64,000 nucleotides of DNA from Mesorhizobium loti. GTDB lineage: Bacteria; Pseudomonadota; Alphaproteobacteria; Rhizobiales; Rhizobiaceae. A program made the translations under genes and the position numbers. Position 1 is the stretch's first letter, and each line of letters opens with the position of its first letter. Below the pieces are notes generated by a model. It ran no database searches. It was not told the origin of the DNA and worked only from the letters and a program-made list of their open reading frames with translations. The DNA is taken from NCBI RefSeq assembly GCF_001510895.1, contig NZ_LPWA01000119.1, positions 1 to 64,000 of the forward strand. Reading direction: 5' to 3'. Below are positions 17,303 to 25,436 of the stretch, in pieces.

Positions 17303-18614
17303 TTAGAGGATGAACCGAGACAGATCGGTGTTCCGCGACAGGTCGCCGACATGTTTCTGCACATAGGCGGCATCGATGGTGACGGCCGTGCCGTGGCGGT
17401 CCGGCGCGTCGTAGGAAATCTCGTCCAGCACCCGCTCCATCACCGTCTGCAGGCGTCTGGCGCCGATGTTTTCGACATTGGCGTTGAGATCGACGGCAAT
17501 GCCGGCAAGCGAATCGATGGCATCGTCGGTGAAGACGAGATCGACGCCTTCAGTCTTCATCAGCGCGATGTACTGCTTGATGAGGCTGGCTTCGGTCTCG
17601 GTGAGGATGCGGACGAAATCCTCCTTCTCCAGCGCGCGCAATTCGACGCGGATCGGCAGGCGGCCCTGCAGCTCCGGCAGCAGATCCGACGGCTTGGAGA
17701 CGTGGAAGCGCCCGAGGCGATGAACAGGATGTGATCCGTCTTGATCGGCCCGTATTTGGTCGCGACGTCGTGCCTTCGACCAGCGGCAGCAGGTCGCGCT
17801 GCACGCCTTCACGTGAAACGCCGGCGCCGATGCCGCCTTCGCGCGAGGCGATCTTGTCGATCTCGTCGATGAAGACGATGCCGTCATTCTCGGCCGATTC
17901 CAACGCCCGGCGCACCACCTCGTCCTGGTCGAGCAGCTTGTCGGACTCGTCATTGACCAGGAGCGAATAGGAATCGCGTACCGTGGTCTTGCGGGTCTTG
18001 GTCTTGCGGCCGCCCATCGCCTTCGACAGCATGTCGTTGATGTTGAGCACGCCGATATTGGCGCCCGGCATGCCGGGGATCTCGAAGCCCGGCATGCCGC
18101 CGGTGCCGGTGTCGGCCACCTCGATCTCGATCTCCTTGTCGTCGAGCTCGCCGTCGCGCAGCCGCTTGCGGAAAGAGTCGCGGGTCGCGGGGCTTGCCGT
18201 CTTGCCGACAAGGGCTTCCAGAACGCGCTCCTCGGCGTTGATCTGCGCGCGCGCCTTGACGTCCTCGCGCATCTTCTCGCGCGCCAGGCCGATGGCGACC
18301 TCGACAAGATCGCGCACGATCTGCTCGACGTCGCGGCCGACATAGCCGACCTCGGTGAACTTGGTGGCCTCGACCTTGACGAAGGGCGCGCCGGCAAGCC
18401 GCGCCAGGCGGCGCGAGATCTCGGTCTTGCCGACGCCGGTCGGGCCGATCATCAGGATGTTCTTCGGCATCACCTCTTCGCGCATCTGGCCTTCCAGCTG
18501 CTGGCGGCGCCAGCGGTTGCGCAAGGCGATCGCCACGGCGCGCTTGGCGTCCTTCTGGCCGATGATGAAGCGGTCGAGTTCCGAAACGATTTCGCGAGGG
18601 GAGAAGGTGCTCAT
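17303..18614 (-). CDS. hslU: ATP-dependent protease ATPase subunit HslU (two frameshifts)
   Basis: This is the AAA+ unfoldase of the HslUV protease, which feeds proteins to HslV. Walker A is MIGPTGVGKTEISR at about residues 56-69, with ATKFTEVGYVGRDVE and Walker B GIVFIDEIDKIA. Two breaks occur close together, near 17771 (after LLPLVEG) and 17712 (before FHVSKPSDLLPELQGR). Each is repaired by one added base, giving a normal product of about 437 residues ending in DLSRFIL. Two errors in 60 bases of a conserved gene argue for sequence error. It is the last gene of the hslV-GNAT-DUF2585-hslU run. Confidence 0.93.
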
Positions 18615-18616
18615 AC

Positions 18617-19216
18617 TCAAATTCCACTTTGCCACTGCTTGATGGACTCGAACGGATGCAGCAGCATGATCACGTTGAGCGTCAGATTGTCCCGGATGAT
18701 GTAGCCCGTGCCGAACTCGAAGATGAGGGCCAGGGCGACGATCACCCATATAGGAAGCTTTCGCGCCATCACAAATCCCAGCACCATGAACAGCGTGTCG
18801 GACACCGAGTTGATGACGCTGTCACCGTAATAATTGAGCGAGATGGTGCCGGCGCGGTAGCGGTCAATGATGAAGGGGCTGTTTTCCAGCAACTCCCAAC
18901 CGCCTTCGATGAGGACGGCGAAGGCGAGCCTCAGCCCGACCGGCGAGCGCGGAAACAGGAATGTGGCCAGCGCATAGAACAGGAAGCCGTGGATGATGTG
19001 CGAGAAGGTGTACCAGTCGGCGATGTGCTGGGAATTCTCCGAGCTGTTCACCACGCCGTGCCAGAGCTTGACGTAGCCGCAGGTGCAGATCGGCGGATGG
19101 CCCATGCCATAGAGAACGCCGGCCTGGAAAATGACCAGCGCGAGCACGAGCAGCAGCCCCATCCGCCAGCTGTCTTCGTAGGCGGAAAGCGTCTTGTCTT
19201 CCCCGGATGCGGTCAT
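18617..19216 (-). CDS. DUF2585 (UPF0314) membrane protein
   Basis: This is a predicted inner-membrane protein of 199 residues with about four to five hydrophobic segments. Conserved family patches are MGHPPICTCGYVKLWHG, WYTFSHIIHGFLFY and LENSPFIIDRYR. The function is not known. It sits two bases upstream of hslU and four bases downstream of a GNAT gene, so it is co-transcribed with the HslUV protease genes. Confidence 0.87.
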   Translation of the reverse strand: MTASGEDKTLSAYEDSWRMGLLLVLALVIFQAGVLYGMGHPPICTCGYVKLWHGVVNSSENSQHIADWYTFSHIIHGFLFYALATFLFPRSPVGLRLAFAVLIEGGWELLENSPFIIDRYRAGTISLNYYGDSVINSVSDTLFMVLGFVMARKLPIWVIVALALIFEFGTGYIIRDNLTLNVIMLLHPFESIKQWQSGI

Positions 19217-19220
19217 GTGA

Positions 19221-19745
19221 TCAGTCCCCCTCTTGCGTGTCGGCTTCGGCCGCGTCGACGGCCATCAGCACGACGTCCCCATATTCCGAATGCCTGCGGC
19301 CGATCGGCCTGAAGCCGGCCTTTTGATAGGCGCGGATGGCGCGGCCGTTGTCCGGATGCGGATCGATGATGACGCGCGGCGCGCCTTCCTCGAACAGGTC
19401 CTCGACGAATTGCCGGACGATCGCCGAGCCATGGCCGATGCCGACCAGTTCCGGCGGGCCGATCGACAGATCGATGCCCAGCGTGCCGAATGGCTGGTCG
19501 GCATAAGGATGGTCGTCCTCAAGATGCGGATCGTAGCTCTGCAGGTAGGCGATCGGCCTGCCGTCGAGCTCCACGATCAGCGGCTCCACCGAAACCGAAG
19601 AGATGTGCGCGCGGATTTCGGCGATCTCCTTTTCCGGATCGCTCCACCATTCGGCGAGATGCGGCTCGGCCAGCCAGCCGGCGATTGTCGGCAGGTCCTT
19701 CTCGGTGACCGGCCGAAAATCGTAGCTATTTTCTTGTTTGACCAT
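19221..19745 (-). CDS. GNAT acetyltransferase, AAC(6')-like
   Basis: This is an acetyltransferase of 174 residues. The N-terminal block DLPTIAGWLAEPHLAEWW and the C-terminal IIDPHPDNGRAIRAYQKAGF resemble the AAC(6') and siderophore-acetyltransferase branch. Chromosomal members of this type often do not confer drug resistance, so the substrate is open. The chosen ATG (19745) is the last three bases of a type A palindrome. The repeat also supplies a purine-rich GGAAAAG five bases upstream, which may serve as the ribosome binding site. It lies between hslV and DUF2585. Confidence 0.82.
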   Translation of the reverse strand: MVKQENSYDFRPVTEKDLPTIAGWLAEPHLAEWWSDPEKEIAEIRAHISSVSVEPLIVELDGRPIAYLQSYDPHLEDDHPYADQPFGTLGIDLSIGPPELVGIGHGSAIVRQFVEDLFEEGAPRVIIDPHPDNGRAIRAYQKAGFRPIGRRHSEYGDVVLMAVDAAEADTQEGD

Positions 19746-19785
19746 GATCTTTTCCAAAAACCGGTTCCCACTTTTTGGGATCATG
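19743..19785. repeat. type A palindromic element overlapping a start codon
   Basis: Arms CATGATC (19743-19749) and GATCATG (19779-19785) enclose a core containing AAAACCGGTTCCCACTTTTT. Its left end provides the ATG of the minus-strand acetyltransferase gene. The hslV stop lies 11 bases to the right. Confidence 0.8.
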
Positions 19786-19795
19786 GTCGGCCGCT

Positions 19796-20347
19796 TCAGG
19801 CGGCATCGAGTGTTTCGACGACGAAGCTGCTGTTGGTGTAGACGCAGATGTCGGCGGCGATCTGCATGGCCTTGCGGGCGATCTCCTCGGCGTCCTTGTC
19901 GGTGTCCATCAGCGCGCGGGCCGCGGCCAGCGCGTAATTGCCGCCGGAGCCGATGGCCATGACGCCATGTTCGGGCTCGAGCACGTCGCCGGTGCCGGTC
20001 AGCGCCAGCGAGACCGACTTGTCGGCAACCAGCATCATCGCCTCCAGCCGGCGCAGGTAGCGGTCGGTGCGCCAGTCCTTGGCGAGCTCGACGCAGGCGC
20101 GCGTCAGCTGGTCCGGATATTGTTCGAGCTTGGCTTCGAGGCGTTCGAGGAGGGTAAAGGCGTCGGCGGTGGCGCCGGCAAAACCGGCAATGACGCTGCC
20201 GCCCTTGCCGATGCGGCGCACCTTGCGGGCGTTGCCCTTCATGATGGTCTGGCCAAGGCTGACCTGGCCGTCGCCGGCGATCACGACCTTGTTGCCCTTG
20301 CGCACGCTGATGATGGTCGTGGCGTGCATGGTCAATTCATTCGACAT
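19796..20347 (-). CDS. hslV: ATP-dependent protease subunit HslV
   Basis: This is the peptidase of the HslUV complex, a 183-residue threonine protease related to proteasome beta subunits. The mature N-terminal Thr is in HATTIISVRKGN (residues 8-19), followed by VVIAGDGQVSLG and GGSVIAGFAGATADAF. It heads the operon whose last gene is hslU, with two unrelated genes in between. It is transcribed divergently from hisB. Confidence 0.95.
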   Translation of the reverse strand: MSNELTMHATTIISVRKGNKVVIAGDGQVSLGQTIMKGNARKVRRIGKGGSVIAGFAGATADAFTLLERLEAKLEQYPDQLTRACVELAKDWRTDRYLRRLEAMMLVADKSVSLALTGTGDVLEPEHGVMAIGSGGNYALAAARALMDTDKDAEEIARKAMQIAADICVYTNSSFVVETLDAA

Positions 20348-20555
20348 TTCCAGCTCCGATTCGCGCTATCCCTAGACAGGCGATTGGCGCGGTACGAGTA
20401 ACATTTGATTGCCATATGTATGCATGGGGCGAGTGATTGCAAACCACCCTTCGGCAACGCCGATACCGTCCGGAATGGCAACTGGCAATCGCCGGATCAT
20501 GCTGATAGAAGGCTCTCGTTTTCAAGCCCCATGCCCTCTGGATAAGGACAGAGTG

Positions 20556-21155
20556 ATGCCGTCGCGTTCCGCCGAAGTGAGCCGCAAGACCAAGGAAACC
20601 GAGATTTCCGTATCGGTCGATGTCGACGGCAAGGGCAAATCCGACATCGCGACGGGCGTCGGCTTCTTCGACCATATGCTCGACCAGCTGTCGCGCCATT
20701 CGCTGATCGACATGACGATCAAGGCCAAGGGCGACCTGCACATCGACGACCACCACACCGTCGAGGATACCGGCATCGCGATCGGCCAGGCGCTGAGCAA
20801 GGCATTGGGCGAGCGGCGCGGCATCATGCGCTATGCCTCGATCGACCTTGCCATGGACGAGACGCTGACCCGGGCGGCGATCGACGTCTCCGGCCGGCCG
20901 TTCCTGGTCTGGAACGTCGCTTTCTCGTCGCCCAAGATCGGCACTTTCGACACCGAGCTGGTGCGCGAGTTCTTCCAGGCGCTGGCGCAGAATGCCGGCG
21001 TCACGCTGCATGTGACCAACCATTACGGCGCCAACAACCATCATGTCGCCGAAACCTGTTTCAAGGCGGTGGCGAGGGCGTTGCGCGCGGCGCTTGAGCC
21101 CGACCCGCGCCAGCCCGATGCGGTGCCGTCCACCAAGGGATCCCTGAAAGGATAG
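20556..21155 (+). CDS. hisB: imidazoleglycerol-phosphate dehydratase
   Basis: It catalyses the sixth step of histidine synthesis, forming imidazole acetol phosphate. Metal-binding histidine clusters are seen in GFFDHMLDQLSRHS (about residues 34-47), DLHIDDHHTVEDTG (64-77) and HYGANNHHVAET. Length of 199 residues is the monofunctional form, without the phosphatase domain found in enterobacteria. The start at 20556 has AAGGA upstream; in-frame codons further upstream are not family-like. It is the first gene of the histidine cluster. Confidence 0.96.
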   Translation: MPSRSAEVSRKTKETEISVSVDVDGKGKSDIATGVGFFDHMLDQLSRHSLIDMTIKAKGDLHIDDHHTVEDTGIAIGQALSKALGERRGIMRYASIDLAMDETLTRAAIDVSGRPFLVWNVAFSSPKIGTFDTELVREFFQALAQNAGVTLHVTNHYGANNHHVAETCFKAVARALRAALEPDPRQPDAVPSTKGSLKG

Positions 21156-21159
21156 CCCT

Positions 21160-21636
21160 ATGGCCAGCTATGTCGTGATGGAGCCGCCGGCGGGCAGCAA
21201 CAAGGCCGAGGACGCGACCCTGGTGCGCGACGGCTTTACCTGGCTCGGGTTCCTGGTTCCGCCGCTCTGGCTCGCCTGGCGCCGGTTGTGGATCGAGGCG
21301 GTGGTCACCTTTGCGGTCATGGCGATCCTGTCCGTGCTCGGCGAGAGGCTCGGCCTCGAATGGGCCGGATCGGCGCTGTCGCTGCTGGTTTCGCTCTATG
21401 TCGGGTTCGAAGGGCAGGCGATGCGCATCGCAGCAATGCGTCGGCGCGGCTGGCACGAATGGGGCGTGGTCGAGGCCGGCAGCCTTGGCGATGCCGAAAT
21501 TCGTCACGTTCTGGAAACCGGCGAAGATGGCGATGAATCGGCACCGATGCCGCGCATCGTACCCGATATGAACCAAGCGCGCCCCGCCCAGACAGGCATG
21601 GCGCTGGGGCTGACCCATACGCCGGGAAGGCCCTGA
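21160..21636 (+). CDS. DUF2628 domain protein in the histidine cluster
   Basis: This is a predicted membrane protein of 158 residues. A short soluble start (MASYVVMEPP) is followed by RDGFTWLGFLVPPLWLAWRR, typical of DUF2628, and two to three hydrophobic segments between residues 30 and 95. The function is unknown. It lies 4 bases after hisB and 2 before hisH, so it is part of the transcript. Its link to histidine synthesis is by position only. Confidence 0.82.
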   Translation: MASYVVMEPPAGSNKAEDATLVRDGFTWLGFLVPPLWLAWRRLWIEAVVTFAVMAILSVLGERLGLEWAGSALSLLVSLYVGFEGQAMRIAAMRRRGWHEWGVVEAGSLGDAEIRHVLETGEDGDESAPMPRIVPDMNQARPAQTGMALGLTHTPGRP

Positions 21637-21638
21637 CT

Positions 21639-22289
21639 ATGCGGGTAGCGATCATCGACTATGGCTCGGGCAATCTGCGCTCGGCCACCAAGGCCTTCGA
21701 GCGTGCCGCCCACGAGGCCGGCATTGCGGCGACCATCGACCTGACGGCCGACGCCGAACGGGTGCGCAGCGCCGACCGCATCGTTTTACCGGGCGTCGGC
21801 GCCTATGCCGACTGCGCCGCCGGCCTGCATGCCGTTGCCGGCATGTGGGAAGCGGTGGAAGAGGTTGCGCTTCGCAAAGGACGACCCTTCCTCGGCATCT
21901 GCGTCGGCATGCAATTGATGTCGGAACGCGGCCTCGAGAAGACGATCACCAGGGGCTTCGGCTGGATTGCCGGCGACGTCAAGGAAATCACGCCAACGGA
22001 TCCGGCGCTGAAGATCCCGCAGATCGGCTGGAACACGATCGAGCTTGTACGCAAGCATCCGCTGTTTTCGGGCATCGAGACCGGTCCGAAAGGGCTGCAC
22101 GCCTATTTCGTCCATTCCTACCATCTGGAGGCGAAGAACCCTGGCGAGGTGCTGGCGACCGCCGACTATGGCGGCCCGGTGACCGCGGCCGTTGCCCGCG
22201 ACAACCTCGCCGGCACGCAGTTCCATCCCGAAAAGAGCCAGGCGCTCGGCCTGGCGCTGATCGCCAATTTCCTGAGATGGAGGCCGTAG
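21639..22289 (+). CDS. hisH: imidazole glycerol phosphate synthase subunit HisH
   Basis: This is the glutaminase subunit that delivers ammonia to HisF. The class I amidotransferase triad is present: Cys88 in FLGICVGMQL, with His196 and Glu198 in GTQFHPEKS. Length of 216 is normal. It starts 2 bases after the DUF2628 stop and is followed at once by a DUF1330 gene. Confidence 0.96.
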   Translation: MRVAIIDYGSGNLRSATKAFERAAHEAGIAATIDLTADAERVRSADRIVLPGVGAYADCAAGLHAVAGMWEAVEEVALRKGRPFLGICVGMQLMSERGLEKTITRGFGWIAGDVKEITPTDPALKIPQIGWNTIELVRKHPLFSGIETGPKGLHAYFVHSYHLEAKNPGEVLATADYGGPVTAAVARDNLAGTQFHPEKSQALGLALIANFLRWRP

Positions 22290-22290
22290 C

Positions 22291-22581
22291 ATGAGCAAGA
22301 AGGGCTATTGGATCGCCATGATCGATGTCCGCGACCCGGGGGCCTACAAGAACTACATCGAGGCCAACGCAAAAGCTTTCGCCAAATATGGCGCCAAGTT
22401 TCCGGTCCGGGCCGGGCGCTACACAAATCCTGAAGGGCCAACTGGGAACCGCCATGTGGTGGTGGAGTTTTCATCCTACGAAGCGGCGCTCGCCTGCTAT
22501 GAGTCGCCGGAGTATCAGGAAGCCTTGAAATTCCGGCTGGCGTCGTCGACCGGCCACTTCGTCATCGTCGAGGGCGCCTGA
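22291..22581 (+). CDS. DUF1330 domain protein in the histidine cluster
   Basis: This is a small protein of 96 residues with a ferredoxin-like dimeric alpha/beta-barrel fold, judged from family pattern (YWIAMIDVRDPGAYKNYIE near the start, GRYTNPEGPTGNRHVVVEFSS in the middle). The function is unknown. It is packed between hisH (1-base gap) and hisA (2-base gap), so it is co-translated with them. Confidence 0.87.
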   Translation: MSKKGYWIAMIDVRDPGAYKNYIEANAKAFAKYGAKFPVRAGRYTNPEGPTGNRHVVVEFSSYEAALACYESPEYQEALKFRLASSTGHFVIVEGA

Positions 22582-22583
22582 CC

Positions 22584-23330
22584 GTGATCCTGTTTCCGGC
22601 AATAGACCTCAAGGACGGCAAATGCGTGCGCCTGAAGCATGGCGACATGGCCACCGCCACGATCTACAACGATGACCCGGCCGCCCAGGCGAGAGCCTTC
22701 GAGGAGCAGGGTTTCGAGTGGCTGCACGTCGTCGACCTCAACGGCGCCTTCAAGGGCCAGAGCGTCAACTCCGCGGCCGTCGGCGCCATCCTCAAGGCGA
22801 CAAAGAACCCGGTGCAACTCGGCGGCGGCATCCGCACGCTGGCGCAGATCGAGGACTGGCTGGAGCGCGGCCTGGCGCGCGTCATCCTCGGCACAGTGGC
22901 CGTGCGCGAGCCAGAGCTGGTGAAGGAAGCCTGCAAAACCTTTCCTGGCAGGATAGCGGTCGGCATCGACGCCAAGGGCGGCAAGGTGGCGGTCGAAGGC
23001 TGGGCCGAAGCCTCGGAGCTCGGCGTCATCGAGCTGGCGAAGAAGTTCGAGGGTGCGGGTGTCGCCGCCATCATCTACACCGATATCGACCGCGACGGCG
23101 TGCTCTCCGGCATCAACTGGGACGCCACCATCGACCTCGCCGAGGCGGTGTCGATCCCGGTGATCGCTTCCGGTGGCCTGGCCTCTGTCGCCGACATCGT
23201 GCGCATGACCATGCCCGATGCCAGGAGGCTCGAAGGCGCGATCTCCGGCCGCGCGCTCTACGACGGGCGCATCGACCCGGCTGAGGCGCTGGCGATCCTG
23301 CGCGGCGAAGGGGCGGAGGCAGAGCAGTGA
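22584..23330 (+). CDS. hisA: ProFAR isomerase HisA
   Basis: It catalyses the Amadori rearrangement of ProFAR to PRFAR. It is a (beta/alpha)8 barrel of 248 residues with the catalytic-type Asp8 in FPAIDLKDGKCVRL and the second half-barrel Asp in IYTDIDRDGVL, plus phosphate loops QLGGGIRT and ASGGLASV. Translation starts with GTG at 22584. Its stop overlaps the next start in GTGA. Confidence 0.95.
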   Translation: MILFPAIDLKDGKCVRLKHGDMATATIYNDDPAAQARAFEEQGFEWLHVVDLNGAFKGQSVNSAAVGAILKATKNPVQLGGGIRTLAQIEDWLERGLARVILGTVAVREPELVKEACKTFPGRIAVGIDAKGGKVAVEGWAEASELGVIELAKKFEGAGVAAIIYTDIDRDGVLSGINWDATIDLAEAVSIPVIASGGLASVADIVRMTMPDARRLEGAISGRALYDGRIDPAEALAILRGEGAEAEQ

Positions 23331-24166
23331 ACATTTCGATCATCCTGGCGTCCTATGACAGCGGCCACTTTCACGGCGGCTGCGGCCAGGGCCCCGACGC
23401 GCTGATCGCCGGCGGGCTGGCCGAGGCGCTGAAGCTCGCCGGTCACGACGTCGCCGTGCAGGACATCGGCAAGGTGGTCGAGGACGACCAGGAACGCGAG
23501 ATCGGCACCGGATTTGCCGTCTGCAACGCCGTTTCGGGCGAGGTTCGCATTGCGCTGGACAATGGACGCTTCCCCATCGTTCTGGCCGGCAACTGCCTGA
23601 CCAGCGCCGGCGCGGTGGCCGGTGAAGGCGCGAACGCCATCATCTGGGCCGACCAGCACGGCGACCTGAACACGCCCGATACCTCCACCTCCGGCTTTCT
23701 CGACGGCATGGCGCTGGCGACAGTGCTCGGGCTGTGCTGGCGGCGGATGGCGGCGCAGATACCGGGGCTCAAGCCGGTCGATCCGGCCCGGTGCGTGCTT
23801 GTCAACGCGCGCGACCTCGACCCTGCGGAGCAGGAATTGCTGGAGACGATGCCGATCATCCGCAGCGAATGCCCCGACTGGGCGGCAGCGGCGGCAAAGC
23901 TCAAAGCCGCCGGCGCCGAACGGGTCCATATGCACATCGATCTCGACATCCATGACCCCGAGGAGCTTCAGGCCAATCGCTACACCACGCCCGGCGGTCC
24001 GGCGCCGGACGAGGTGCGTTCGGCCATGTGCGGCCTTGCAGGCCCGCTGACTATCGCCGGCCTCACGATTTCCGCCTACGATCCGGCCTTCGACCCGAAG
24101 GGCGACGTGCCGCCGCTGGTCGGCGAGCTGGTGGTCGACCTGCTGTCGACCATGGAGGCGCGCTGA
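23327..24166 (+). CDS. arginase-like protein in the histidine cluster
   Basis: This is a ureohydrolase-fold protein of 279 residues. Two metal motifs of the arginase/agmatinase family are present: ADQHGDLN (Asp-x-His-x-Asp, near residue 108) and HIDLDIHD (Asp-x-Asp, near 207). The usual first motif GGDHS is replaced by LAGNCLTSAG near 86, so one metal ligand appears to be missing and the activity may differ. It starts with GTG overlapping hisA and ends overlapping hisF (TGATG). This tight coupling suggests a role tied to histidine or imidazole metabolism, but no function can be assigned. Confidence 0.8.
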   Translation: MNISIILASYDSGHFHGGCGQGPDALIAGGLAEALKLAGHDVAVQDIGKVVEDDQEREIGTGFAVCNAVSGEVRIALDNGRFPIVLAGNCLTSAGAVAGEGANAIIWADQHGDLNTPDTSTSGFLDGMALATVLGLCWRRMAAQIPGLKPVDPARCVLVNARDLDPAEQELLETMPIIRSECPDWAAAAAKLKAAGAERVHMHIDLDIHDPEELQANRYTTPGGPAPDEVRSAMCGLAGPLTIAGLTISAYDPAFDPKGDVPPLVGELVVDLLSTMEAR

Positions 24167-24957
24167 TGCTGAAGGCCCGTGTCATCCCCTGCCTCGACGT
24201 CAAGAACGGCCGTGTCGTAAAGGGCGTCAATTTCGTCGACTTGGTCGATGCCGGCGATCCGGTCGAGGCCGCCAAGGCCTATGACGCGGCGGGCGCCGAC
24301 GAGCTCTGCTTCCTCGACATCACCGCATCGTCCGACAATCGCGAGACGATTTTCGACGTCGTCGCGCGCACGGCCGAACAGTGCTTCATGCCGCTCACCG
24401 TCGGCGGCGGCGTGCGCCAGGTGGCCGACATCCGCAAGCTGCTTCTGGCCGGCGCCGACAAGGTGTCGATCAACACGGCGGCGGTGAAGAACCCGGATTT
24501 CGTCGAGGAAGCCGCCGACAAGTTCGGCAACCAGTGCATTGTCGTGGCCATCGACGCCAAGAAGGTGTCGGCTGCCGGCCAGGCCGACCGCTGGGAGATC
24601 TTCACCCATGGCGGGCGCGAGAAGACCGGCATCGACGCGGTCGAATTCGCCAGTCGGATGGTCGATCGCGGCGCGGGCGAGATCCTGCTTACCTCGATGG
24701 ACCGCGACGGCACCAAGGCCGGCTACGACATCGCGCTCACCCGCGCCATCGCCGACGCGGTGCGCGTGCCGGTCATCGCTTCGGGCGGCGTCGGCACGCT
24801 CGATCACATGGTCGAAGGGATCCGCGACGGCCACGCTGGTGCCGTGCTTGCCGCCTCGATCTTCCATTTCGGCACCTACACCATCGCCGAAGCCAAGGCG
24901 CATATGGCGAGCGCCGGCCTGCCGATGCGGCTGGACTCGGCCGTTCATCGGGCTTAA
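24166..24957 (+). CDS. hisF: imidazole glycerol phosphate synthase subunit HisF
   Basis: This is the cyclase subunit that joins HisH-derived ammonia with PRFAR to give imidazole glycerol phosphate and AICAR. It has the barrel-paired active-site Asp11 (VIPCLDVKNGRVVKG) and the Asp in VVAIDAKK (near residue 130), with phosphate sites VGGGVRQ and ASGGVGT. Length of 263 is normal. It starts at 24166, overlapping the arginase-like stop. A type A repeat follows the stop directly. Confidence 0.96.
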   Translation: MLKARVIPCLDVKNGRVVKGVNFVDLVDAGDPVEAAKAYDAAGADELCFLDITASSDNRETIFDVVARTAEQCFMPLTVGGGVRQVADIRKLLLAGADKVSINTAAVKNPDFVEEAADKFGNQCIVVAIDAKKVSAAGQADRWEIFTHGGREKTGIDAVEFASRMVDRGAGEILLTSMDRDGTKAGYDIALTRAIADAVRVPVIASGGVGTLDHMVEGIRDGHAGAVLAASIFHFGTYTIAEAKAHMASAGLPMRLDSAVHRA

Positions 24958-24958
24958 A

Positions 24959-25003
24959 GCATGATCCCGAAAAGTGGGAACCGGTTTTCGGAAAAGATCA
25001 TGC
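24959..25003. repeat. type A palindromic element between hisF and hisE
   Basis: Arms GCATGATC (24959-24966) and GATCATGC (24996-25003) flank the core AAAAGTGGGAACCGGTTTTC. It starts just after the hisF stop, inside an operon. A processing or partial termination role is possible. Confidence 0.8.
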
Positions 25004-25019
25004 TTAAACAAGCAGATAG

Positions 25020-25352
25020 ATGACCGCTATGGCTCAATTTTCGCTCGCCGAGCTGGAATCGATCATCCATCAGCGCGCCCATTCCGGCGACCCTGAATCA
25101 TGGACGGCGAAGCTGTTCGCCAAGGGCATGGACAAGGCGGCGCAGAAGCTCGGCGAGGAAGCGGTCGAGACCGTGATCGCGGCCATTCGCGGCGACAGGC
25201 AGGCCCTCGTTTCGGAAAGCGCCGATCTTCTATATCATTGGCTGGTCGTCCTCGGCATCGCCGGCATTCCTTTGGACGACGTGCTGAAGGAGCTCGAGGG
25301 CCGCACCGGCCGCTCGGGCATCGCCGAAAAGGCGTCCCGGCCCAGGGGCTGA
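25020..25352 (+). CDS. hisE: phosphoribosyl-ATP diphosphatase
   Basis: It hydrolyses PR-ATP to PR-AMP in the second step of histidine synthesis. It is an all-helical MazG-like protein of 110 residues, with KLGEEAVETVIAA and SESADLLYHWLVVL carrying the metal-binding Glu/Asp residues. A second ATG nine bases downstream (25029) is an equally plausible start. It is separated from hisF by a palindromic element. Confidence 0.93.
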   Translation: MTAMAQFSLAELESIIHQRAHSGDPESWTAKLFAKGMDKAAQKLGEEAVETVIAAIRGDRQALVSESADLLYHWLVVLGIAGIPLDDVLKELEGRTGRSGIAEKASRPRG

Positions 25353-25370
25353 TCGAAAGAGACGGATAGA

Positions 25371-25415
25371 GCATGATGTCGCCCGAAAACCGCTTCACAC
25401 TTTTCGGCATCGTGC
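25371..25415. repeat. type A palindromic element between hisE and coaA
   Basis: Imperfect arms GCATGATG (25371-25378) and CATCGTGC (25408-25415) flank a core with GAAAACCGCTTCACACTTTT. The coaA ribosome binding site (GGAGG) lies just to its right. Confidence 0.75.
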
Positions 25416-25436
25416 TCTAGGAGGGCAGGAGACTCG

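Noticed and set aside
19221..19745. Aminoglycoside resistance gene
   Set aside because: The protein is only AAC(6')-like and sits in a housekeeping operon. Chromosomal relatives often have other substrates, so resistance is not claimed.
20409..20555. N-terminal extension of HisB
   Set aside because: The in-frame codons before 20556 do not match the family, and an AAGGA site stands right before the chosen ATG.
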